Shown here piece by piece: positions 54,489-64,000 of a stretch of 64,000 nucleotides of DNA. The notes beneath the pieces are model-generated. The model worked only from the letters and a program-made list of their open reading frames with translations, ran no database searches and was not told the DNA's origin. Every line of letters starts with the position of its first letter. Position 1 is the first letter of the stretch. This DNA comes from Gordius sp. MW1 (lineage: Eukaryota; Nematomorpha; Gordioida; Gordea; Gordiidae): the NCBI GenBank assembly GCA_964036665.1, contig OZ038532.1, forward strand, positions 8,060,001 to 8,124,000. The letters run 5' to 3'. The position numbers and the translations under genes are program-made.

Positions 54489-57003
54489 AAACTCGGGCCT
54501 TCGGCCCTCGTGGGAAGGGGGAGGGGAGAAGGGGAGGGGAGAAGGGAAGGGGGGACGACTTTTACTTCGTATAAATGTATCATATTTGCTATGCAATTTA
54601 TGGGCGAGAAAGGTGGGAAGGGGCGAGAATGCCTATAGGGGGGTATTAAATGCCTAATGATTAATTAATTATTTATACAAATTTTCCATTTATAGGCAAA
54701 ATGTAATATAGGCAAAATGTAATATAGGCAAGGGTTAGATTTAGTGTTTGCATCTAGTTGCGTATTACATTAGTTTTTACGGCCTTTAGTGATTATGGGT
54801 CTAACAAACATTATATTATAAAACATCACAATGTTAAGAATTTGCAGAATTGTTGGGAGAAATTTTTGTTGAATTTGAACAATTTTTAATTAAAAAAATC
54901 AAAAATTTGGCGAATGGTCATTTTTTCTCCATTGGTCAGTACCAACAGATACTCTATAAGTCAATGATAGCCAAAAATACGGGGAAAAAAATTTGATGCT
55001 CACTTTGGCCAATGGTCATTTTTTTCCATTGGGCAGCAGCCAGCACACGGTAAAAGTGAATATAAATTCACAAGAGTAAAAAAAAAAACGAAAAAAAAAT
55101 TTTGAATCACATTTTGGCCAATGGTCATTTTATTCCATTGGTCAGCAGCCAGGACACGGTAAAAGTAGATATAAATTCATAATAGTCAAAAAAAACGAAA
55201 AAAAAATTTTCGAATCACATTCTGGCCAATGGTCATTTTATTCCATTGGTCAGCAGCCAGCGGACGGCCAAAAAGTCATAATAGCAATGGTAGGAACAGG
55301 AACAATCATAATAGTCAAAAAAAACGAAAAAAATAATTTCGATTCTCATTTTGGCCAATGGTCATTTTTTCCATCGGTCAGGAGCCAGCGGACGGCCAAA
55401 AAGTCATAATAGCAATGGTAGTAACAGGAATAATACTAATAGTCAAAAAAAAAACGAAAAAATAAACTCGGACTCACATTTTGGCCAATAGTCATTTTTT
55501 TCATTGGTCAGCAGCCAGCGGACGGCCAAAAAGTCTTATTATCAATGATAGTAACAAGAACAATCGTAATAGTCAAAACTAAAACGAAAAAAAAACTTGG
55601 ATTCACATTTTGGCCAATGGTCATTTTTTCCATCGGTCAGCAGCCAGCGGACGGCCAAAAAGTCATAATAGCAATGGTAGTAACAGGAACAATCATAATA
55701 AGCAAAAAAAAACGAAAAAATAAACTTGGATTCACATTTTGGCCAATGGTCATTTTTTTCATTACAAATTTTCCATTTATAGGCAAAATGTAATATAGGC
55801 AAGGGTTAGATTTAGTGTTTGCATCTAGTTGCGTATTACATTAGTTTTTACGGCCTTTAGTGATTATGGGTCTAACAAACATTATATTATAAAACATCAC
55901 AATGTTAAGAATTTGCAGAATTGTTGGGAGAAATTTTTGTTGAATTTGAACAATTTTTAATTAAAAAAATCAAAAATTTGGCGAATGGTCATTTTTTCTC
56001 CATTGGTCAGTACCAACAGATACTCTATAAGTCAATGATAGCCAAAAATACGGGGAAAAAAATTTGATGCTCACTTTGGCCAATGGTCATTTTTTTCCAT
56101 TAGGCAGCAGCCAGCACACGGTAAAAGTGAATATAAATTCACAAGAGTAAAAAAAAAACGAAAAAAAAATTTTGAATCACATTTTGGCCAATGGTCATTT
56201 TATTCCATTGGTCAGCAGCCAGGACACGGTAAAAGTAGATATAAATTCATAATAGTCAAAAAAAACGAAAAAAAAATTTTCGAATCACATTCTGGCCAAT
56301 GGTCATTTTATTCCATTGGTCAGCAGCCAGCAGACGGCCAAAAAGTCATAATAGCAATGGTAGTAACAGGAACAATCATAATAGTCAAAAAAAAGACAAA
56401 ATAAACTTGGATTCACATTGTGGCCAATGGTCATTTTTTTCATTGGTCAGCAGCCAGTGGACGGCCGAAAAGTCGTATTAGCAATGGTAGTAACAGGAAC
56501 AATCATAATAGTCAAAAAAAAAGAAAAAAGAAACTTGGATTCACATTTTGGCCAATGGTCATTTTTTTCATTGGTCAGCAGCCAGTGGACGGCCAAAAAG
56601 TCTTATTATCAATGGTAGTAACAGGAACAATCATAAGAGTCTAAAAAAACTCCGAGATTCTAACCCAAACCCTTGTAGTGGGGTAATTATTGCAATTAAT
56701 ATCAATGTTACCCAATTCAAAAACGAATAGATATACTTATGCATTAATTTAACGTAGCAATTAAAACCCGACCCCGCCCGAAAGCGAGGGAGATAGAGAT
56801 GAGGGGTGGGGCACCTCTTATGCATTAATTTAAAAAATAACACAGCGAGATAGATAGAGATGAGGGGTGGGGCACCTCTTTCTCATGCATTAATTTAAAA
56901 AATCGATAACCTAATAAACCCAATGCAAATAGATAGGGAGGACATCAACGGACATCAACGGACAACCAAAAACGAGCCCATAAATTGCATAGCAATTAAA
57001 ATT
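54489..57003 (-). mobile_element. Helentron-like element with satellite array, copy 3
   Basis: The same layout as copies 1 and 2: hairpin GGCCTTCGGCCC near 54496-54507, internal TTGCTATGCAATTTATGG near 54585, an array of about 125-bp units from 54900 to 56640, a B-box-like remnant near 56650, a GTCCGTT-type microsatellite near 56945, and terminal ATAAATTGCATAGCAATTAA near 56980-57000. A stretch from about 54732 to 55290 recurs at 55803-56361 (offset 1071), so part of the flank and array was duplicated within the element. Confidence 0.65.
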
Positions 57004-59060
57004 AATTTCGTTATATTAAGAAATTTTTTGCAATGACATACTTAAAGCTCCATTTAATACACTAAAATCAAATCAAGCAGGTAAATTATTATATATTTAA
57101 GGGCATAATACTTTATCTTTTTTAAAACAAAATGATATTCACACTGAAAACATTTTTAAATTAATACAAAATATTTACAATAAAGAATTATATACTTTTT
57201 AACAGATAAAAAAATATCTCTAGAATTCAAATATCACTTACACTTAGAATGAAAGTATAAGTAACTGGTTTAAACATACAAAAATTGTTATTTAACATCC
57301 GTAAAGAATTATTATGTTTCTAATGATTTTCGAATCGCAAAAATAAAAGGTTTCTTTAATATACGTTTAATGGAATTGGGATTAATTTTTTTCGAAGACC
57401 TTTGATGTAAAAATTTCAATTTAAATTTGCGAAACAGATTTGAATTTTTCTATATTAAATTGCATTGAAATATAGAAGCTTAATTAAAATAATTTTAAAT
57501 TAAAATATCAAACTTCAAAAAGCGTTAAAAAATATCTTTAAAGAATTTTTACACTATCACATTAGCAAGGCACCGCCAAAAACTCTTTTCAATCAAGATT
57601 TAATCAAAAACTTAAAACTATCATTAATTTAAAAAATCCATTAAACTTTGTTATAATTATAAGGTAAGCAAGGGCTTGATATGGCTTCGCAGAATATATG
57701 TTAAAATGATTGAAATAGTAATTATAAATTAGTATTTTAAATACTTACGTGAATATTGCAGAACGAAGGTTGGAATCTTAATTTGAAGCAAAGCTAAAAT
57801 AGCGATCGACCAAAAATTTTAATCAAGGTAAGGGAGAGAGAGGGAGTGGAGGGTATGATTAGTTGTTTTTTTTTATAAATTATCAAGGTCACGCCAACAT
57901 AAGCTATTATTGGGTTGTCGAGCGGTGAAGCGGGGTTGAGGGATGATCTCTCTCCCTTTCTCCATCTCCTCCACTCCCGCCCCCTAATAATACCAACTCA
58001 GCGGTGGAATTTGGATCAATAATACCATTAACGTTTTTGGAAATCTTAGTTTTTTAGATACTATAAATATCTTTTCTTAGATTTTAAAAATGTAGGGCAT
58101 GTTTTATAAAATTATAAATTAATGGTTCATAGGCACGTCTTAATATCTTGAATTTTGGCAGGGATTTTATATCATCTTACCGAATGTTTATTTTTAATCT
58201 ATACGAAATAAGATGTAATCATATATCTGCTTAAAAAGAGCGTTAAAGGGTAATATATTAGTTATATTTTAGCAATATGTCAAAGAATTTAAATGATTGA
58301 GGGGAAAAATGGGCGCATTAATTATTTAAAAGTATTAAAAATTCTAAATATAATAAACACAAAAAACATCAAATAATAATTAATATAAAATCATCTAAAA
58401 GTACCACCTATTTTTGAATTAAAATTTTTTTAAATTAGGTCTTAATGTAAAAATAATTTGATTTCTTTATTACGATTTAACAGATTTGAATTTTTCTATA
58501 TTAAATTGCATTGAAATATAGAAGCTTAATTAAAATAATTTTAAATTAAAATATCAAACTTCAAAAAGCGTTAAAAAATATATTTAAAGAATTTTTACAC
58601 TATCACATTAGCAAGGCACCGCCAAAAACTCTTTTCAATCAAGATTTAATCAAAAACTTAAAACTATGATTAATTTAAAAAATTCATTAAACCTTGTTAT
58701 AATTATAAGGTAAGCAAGGGCTTGATATGGCTTCGCCGAATTTATGTTAAAACTTTCTAAATTAGTTTTGCCCTGCTGAACTAATATAAAACTTTGACTT
58801 AGTAGAAAGTTGTAATTATATAGAAACTACCTGGGCTAAGAAGCCATATAAAATTAAAACAACTTGAACGAATTTTGTTATAATTCAAAAAACGAAATTA
58901 TTTAAAAAAACTTTAAATTCCGGAAGTTAGGCATGTGCAAAGAAGAGTATCGTTAACGTTTTGACTATTGAATACAAGGTTTTAATTAAAAATGAAAAAT
59001 ATTTTACGTGTAAGTATGTGTGAATTATAATCAAAAAATATTAATTGCTATTATGTTAAG
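57004..59060. other. AT-rich block with a 272-bp direct duplication
   Basis: No gene is seen. The stretches 57435-57706 and 58481-58752 are near-identical direct copies (offset 1046) that start CAGATTTGAATTTTTCTATA and end near GGCTTGATATGGCTTCGC. Only a handful of bases differ. Between them are AT-rich sequence and a GA-rich patch near 57833-57855. Confidence 0.6.
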
Positions 59061-59067
59061 TTAAATT

Positions 59068-61203
59068 TCACTTCACACTTTGGCTAATGGTCATTTTTTT
59101 CATTGGTCCGTACTCAGAGCTGGTCTATAAATACATACGAGTCAAAAAAAAACGAAAAAAAAATTCGAATCACATTTTGGCCAATGGTCATTTTTTTTCA
59201 TTGGTCACTACCAACAGATACTCTATAAGTCAATGTTAGCCAAAAAAACGAGGAAAAAAATTTCACTTCACACTTTGGCCAATGGTCATTTTTTTCCAGT
59301 GGTCAGCAGCCAGAGGACGGCCAAAAAGTCATATTATGTAGTAACAGAAACAATCATAAGAGTAAAAAAAAACGGAAAAAAAAAATTTCGAATCACATTT
59401 TGGCCAATGGTCATTTTTTTAATTGGTCACTACCAACAGATACTCTATAAGTCAATGTTAGCCAAAAAAACGAGGAAAAAAATTTCACTTCACACTTTGG
59501 CCAATGGTCATTTTTTTCCAGTGGTCAGCAGCCAGCGGACGGCCAAAAAGTCATATTATCAATGGTAGTATCAGGAACAATCATAAGAGTCAAAAAAAAC
59601 GGGGAAAAAATTTTCGATTCACACTTTGGCCAAATGGTCATTTTTTTCATTGGTCAGTAGCCAGCGGACGGCCAAAAAGTCATATTATTAATGGTATTAA
59701 CAGGAACAATCATAAGAGTCAAAAAAAACGGGGAAAAAATTTCGCTTAACACTTTGGCCAAATGGTCTTTTCCAGTGGTCAGCAGCCAGCGGACGCCCAA
59801 AAAGTCATATTATCAATGGTAGTATCAGGAACAATCATAAGAGTCAAAAAAAAACGGGAAAAAATTTCGCTTCATACTTTCGGACACTGGTCTTTTTTTC
59901 CAGTGGTCAGCAGCCAGAGGACGGCCAAAAAGTCATATTATCAATGGTAGTAACAGGAACAATCATAAAAGTCAAAAAAAACGCAAAAAAAAAATTCGCT
60001 TCATCTGGTCATTTTTTTCTGTGGTCAGCAGCCAGAGGACGGCCAAAAAGTCATATTATCAATGGTAGTAACAGGAACAATCATAAAAGTCAAAAAAAAA
60101 ATATTTTAATTTTTTGGCCTCTCCGGGATTCGAACCCCAGATCTGAAGAGGGATAATAAGTCAAGGGGGGGGGGGCACAGGGACCCATATCAGTAGGGGC
60201 AAGATCCTTCTAGGAGAGGGCATGGGGTATTTATCAATGTTAGTCAAAAAAATGGAAAAAAAATTTGCTTCACACTTTAGCCAATGGTCATTTTTTTCCA
60301 TTGGTCAGTACTCAGTGGACGGCCAAAAAGGCATATTAATCAATGGTAGTAACATAAACAATTAATGTTAGCCTAAAAAAACGTCAATGGTATTAACAAG
60401 AACAATTTATTAATGTAAAAAAAAACTATTAATTGCATGGCAAACCCCATATCTAGAAAGGCATGGTCATTTTTTCCCATTGGTCAGTAGCCAGTGGACG
60501 GCCAAAAAGGCATAATATCAATGGTAGTAACATAAAAAATCAATGTTAGGCTAAAAAAACGTTAATGGTATTAACAGGAACAAATTATTAATGTAAACTA
60601 GTTAAATTAACCTAATAACAAACAGCGTGACAAATAGCGTACGAAAAAAAAATTTCGATTTATTTGGCCAATGGTCATTTTTTTGCAATGGTCAGTAGCC
60701 AGCGGACGGTCAAAAAGTCATATTATCAATGTTACAGTATACAGTCAAAATTATTGGGGTTTAACAAACTATTTAAATCAAATAAATAAAATTTAAAGTA
60801 ATAGCTCTTGCAGGATCCTAAAATTCCTTTTAGTTTAAAAAAGGGCTAAATTCTGAAACTACCGGCCCGATTCGCTCGAAACTTTACCGGTAGGTGCCCA
60901 GGGCGGCCAGGGGTAAAATAGCTTTTTCAGATTCCTAAATACCTTTTCGTTTTAAAAATATCGGAAATTTCCCGGGCAGTTTCATAAAAAAAAATTTCGA
61001 TTTATATGGCCAATGGTCATTTTTTTCAATGGTCAGTAGCCTGCGGACGGTTAAAAAGTCATATTATTAATGGTATTAACAAGAACAAAATATTAATTTA
61101 ATTAAATATATACATTGGAGGGTAAACGGACGGACATCAACGGACAACGGACATCAACGGACAACCAAAAACGAGCCCATAAATTGCATAGCAATTAAAA
61201 TTA
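59068..61203 (-). mobile_element. Helentron-like element, copy 4 (3' side not seen)
   Basis: An array of about 125-bp units runs from 59068 to 60750 with a further unit near 61010. It includes a B-box-like segment CCGGGATTCGAACCCC at 60121-60136, microsatellite ACGGACA repeats near 61130-61165, and the terminal ATAAATTGCATAGCAATTAA near 61180-61198. The GGCCTTCGGCCC hairpin end is absent, so the left side has been lost. It abuts the LTR at 61204. Confidence 0.6.
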
Positions 61204-63551
61204 TACCTTTACCAGGAACGCGAGAGACATGCGAATACATGTACGGGAGAAAATATGTATATCAACGAGAATAAATGCGATAAAAGCTATATATACCACG
61301 CGATAAGGAAATATCACGCGATATCACGCGATAAGGGAATATCACGCGATAAGGAAGATAATGACATCTGTTGCGTTGTCTTTTACTCCACCAGTATGAT
61401 AGAACTTAAGCGTAAGTTACATTTCGTCAATTATCCTCTACACTTCCCCCCTTTTCACAAAGATAGTGTTTTAGGTAGCTTGGAGCCTGTCGTACCCGGC
61501 GTGGGTATCTACCTTCAAGCGGGGCGTTGTTAAGCTCCGGGGCCATGTGTAGGGCATTGTGTTTACCCGCTTCTGTAGTGGCATAGTCATTGGGAATTAT
61601 TGGCAGGGCACCTTGTCTGGACGTCGTTGGTGAGGGGCTTGAATCTATTGACTCGTTTACAATGGGACTCGATCGCGTGGGTGTATTCCGGTCCGGCCAT
61701 CCATTTTCATGTCCCACCATTCTCCAGTCCAATATTTTCCTTCGTCTCAACTGATCTAAATGTCGATGATGACCTTTCCCTAGGGCTCTAATATTGAACG
61801 AGCGCGCCCCGCGCTTGGAACTAACGGTGCCCTCCACCCATTTATTGGGCCCCAGAAACATCCGCACCCACACTGGGTCTCCGACGTCGAACGTGCGCGA
61901 CTTTCTGCTCTCCGTCCCATGTTGAGGTTCGATTTTCCTCCAAGGCCTAAAGTTTTGTCCACCCTTGACAAACGGTGCCCTTTTTGGTGCCGCGGCCGTG
62001 TATTGCATACCCTGCAACTTTTCGCTAGGTTTGCGATGTCATCGCTCTCTCGCACTGGCACTAACGGGCTTGCCCAGCGCGAAAATTCCCCGGCAATTAT
62101 GTCGTCATTAAGCCACTTGTCCGATCCTTCTTCTACCCCCCTCCTCCAAGCTAAGGGTCCTCGCCGTGCTGGGATAAATACCGGCCTGCTCTTGTTTTCC
62201 ACTGACACGTCGACTTCAATGTCACTCACCGCTTGCGGATTTGCCCCCTTCTGCACCGTCATCTGCCGAACGATATCTTCGACGTGTCTATTGGTTACGA
62301 GCGGCTCTTTTGGGGCCTTCTCCTCGACGAAATTCACTATGTAGCGCTCCATGACGGTTCGCGAATTCCATTTGGCTAGCTCCCATACGTTTTTTCTGAA
62401 CTCTTTTATCCAGTTCGTTCCGAGTAAAGGCGTTCCCTTTACATCCGCCACTAACAGCGGCAGGCGCTTCCGGGTGGAACCTAGACGGGCCTCGGCTGTT
62501 ACGTCCCCGATAATCTTTATCTCCTTGCCGCTGAACGCATGTACGGAAGGTCTCGGGTTTGTTTGCACCGGTAAACGCTCTTTCCACAAGTTAGCCGGCA
62601 CGATTGTAACGGTGGAGCCCGTGTCCATAAGAAAAGTTATCAAGGTGTTAATAACATATAAATCAATAGTCAAAATATCTAATGCATGGCCGAATTTGGT
62701 CATACTCGGGCCCGTCCTCGTCGCGTCGACCGCAAATGCCTCGTCCCCTGGCTGGTGCATAGTCCTTAGGCCTTCGCCGATTGCCTCCCCAGCTAGGGCG
62801 ATTTCCACGGCCTTGTCCCATTAGAGGTCCTTTTCGGCCATCAACGCGGCTTGCACCGTTGGGTCGTAGAGCCCTAAAATCAGCTGATCGAGCATTCTGG
62901 CCGATAATTCTCCGGGCTGAAAACCGCAGTCATTTGATGCCTCTTTTAGCCTTCGAATATATCGCATGAGTTCTTCCCCGGGCGTCTGTCGAATATTTCC
63001 AAACATGAACCTTTGCGCAAGAGGGCATGTCTGCCCCGTAAACATCTTCTTTGCTTTCTTGGTCGCTTCCTCGAAAGTCCACTCGGTAGGGTTATCCGGG
63101 TACGCGTCGTCCGCGATAACCTTAAATGCCTCCGCCGATAACGGTATCTGATAACGTTTCTGATTGTGCCTTGATGTTGGCCTCAAATTGCATGAGAAAT
63201 GTTTCGATCGAATCTCCTATCCTGTATAAATCCATAATGTTTCGATCCATTCCCTCTTTTGATTTATTTCCCGGTAGGTTCTCACGACGCCAATGTTGTA
63301 GTTCTACACAACTTTTATTAGAACACCATTTACCTTTACCAGGAAGGCGAGAGACATGCGAATATATGTACGCGAGAAAATATGTATATCAACGAGAATA
63401 AATGCGATAAAAGCTATATATATCACGCGATAAAAAAATATCACGCGATATCACGCGATAAGGAAGATAATGACATCTGTTGCGTTGTCTTTTACTCCAC
63501 CAGTATGATAGAACTTAAGCGTAAGTTACATTTCGTCAATTATCCTCTACA
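61204..63551 (-). mobile_element. Broken Ty3/gypsy-type LTR element
   Basis: Two related terminal repeats (61204-61442 and 63294-63551) share CCTTTACCAGGAA, ATATCACGCGATA and CGTCAATTATCCTCTACA. On the minus strand a primer-binding site starting TGGCGTCGTGAGAACC follows the upstream LTR, and a purine tract AAAAGGGGGGAAG precedes the downstream one. Internal pieces recognised on the minus strand are gag-like (CPLAQRFMFGNIRQ, YIRRLKEASNDCGF), an aspartic protease (FLMDTGSTVTIVP), a start of reverse transcriptase (DIIAGEFSRWASPLVPVRES) and the integrase end. The internal region is far shorter than in an autonomous element, so the copy is defective with several breaks. It is GC-richer than its surroundings. 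Confidence 0.85.
62821..63186 (-). pseudogene. Gag remnant of the broken LTR element
   Basis: A 121-codon open stretch with the helical pattern of a Ty3/gypsy gag: EATKKAKKMFTGQTCP, AQRFMFGNIRQTPGEELMRY, LSARMLDQLILGLYDP. Part of a fossil element. Confidence 0.65.
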
Positions 63552-64000
63552 GGACCACACTTTGCTGATCTAAAAAAGATTACAAAAATTCTGGACTATA
63601 AGACATTCTGGCTGTCCCTACCTAATTAAAACCCCAAGCATTATTTATGGAGTATTAGTAGGGACACATATTAAAGGGTAACTAAGGTTGCTAGCACTTT
63701 GCTGATCTAAAAAAGTTTAAAAAAATTCAGGATTATAATACTTTCTGGTGTTCCTGCCTAATTATGGTTCCAAGCAGCACCTGATTAGATGCAGAGATAA
63801 CTGGGTGTCCATTATGGCCTAGATGATATAAATAATTTAAATTAGGAATAAAAATATTGCACTTGTAAAAGCAAAACATGTTTAATAAATTAGGAAATAA
63901 ATAAAATATTGCACTTTTTAAAGCATAAGATGTTAAAATATAATACTAAAATAATTATTACATATTTGATGCTGTCCATGTGATTGATAAATTATTTGGT
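63552..64000. other. Diverged repeat block at the window end
   Basis: CACTTTGCTGATCTAAAAAA recurs at 63557 and 63694 (period about 137), each followed by a TTCTGG and TCCTGCCTAATT-like stretch. It is the inverted form of the repeat at 49271-49500. The rest is AT-rich, with TTGCACTTGTAAAAGCA and TTGCACTTTTTAAAGCA repeated near 63858 and 63911. No gene is seen. Confidence 0.55.

Noticed and set aside
1-64000. Bacterial or organelle contamination
   Set aside because: Introns, a eukaryotic tRNA without CCA, Helitrons, hATs and LTR elements throughout show one eukaryotic nuclear context.

Overview
The window is AT-rich (long A/T runs throughout), with short spliced exons, one tRNA gene and very dense transposon debris. 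Extracellular Ig plus ZP-N-like exons and an invertebrate-type nicotinamidase point to an invertebrate animal nuclear genome. I cannot name the species.

Host genes. (1) tRNA-Arg(TCG) at 3576-3647, minus. (2) A Naam-type nicotinamidase in pieces at 3701-4676, plus. (3) A multi-exon gene on the minus strand from about 17326 down to 9577. Its first two exons join into one Ig domain, later exons give ZP-N-like cysteine modules, and its introns are full of small DNA transposons. (4) An unrecognised gene on the plus strand, 28346-33459, whose last exons join in phase to a clean C-terminus. Two of its exons are each interrupted by a small non-autonomous DNA transposon, and each can be spliced out in frame on paper. 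A 3.8-kb block of repeat elements sits in one of its introns.

Mobile DNA, left to right: a MITE family with 8-bp target duplications (1.8, 11.1, 14.0, 16.8, 18.2, 20.9 kb); a LINE C-terminal fragment (2.3-3.5 kb); a piggyBac-like TTAA element (6.4-7.8 kb); a mariner-like MITE (15.2 kb); a hAT remnant (18.8-19.7 kb); a three-level nest at 22.2-26.8 kb (hAT containing a Helitron containing another hAT); Helentron-like elements with internal satellite arrays (28.9-32.7, 54.5-57.0, 59.1-61.2 kb); a decayed Helitron (34.0-36.5 kb); paired TA-flanked MITEs (36.8 and 40.3 kb); a GC-ended inverted-repeat element (37.4-38.3 kb); a largely whole Ty3/gypsy LTR retrotransposon with LTRs that look identical (40.9-48.4 kb); a hAT with BED-finger transposase (49.6-53.0 kb); a foldback element carrying a MULE-like MITE (53.5-54.2 kb); and a broken Ty3/gypsy copy (61.2-63.6 kb).

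The most interesting points are the two MITE insertions inside coding exons that look able to act as new introns, and the Helentron-like family that combines asymmetric inverted repeats, a terminal hairpin, satellite arrays carrying hairpins, and tRNA-like B-box segments.
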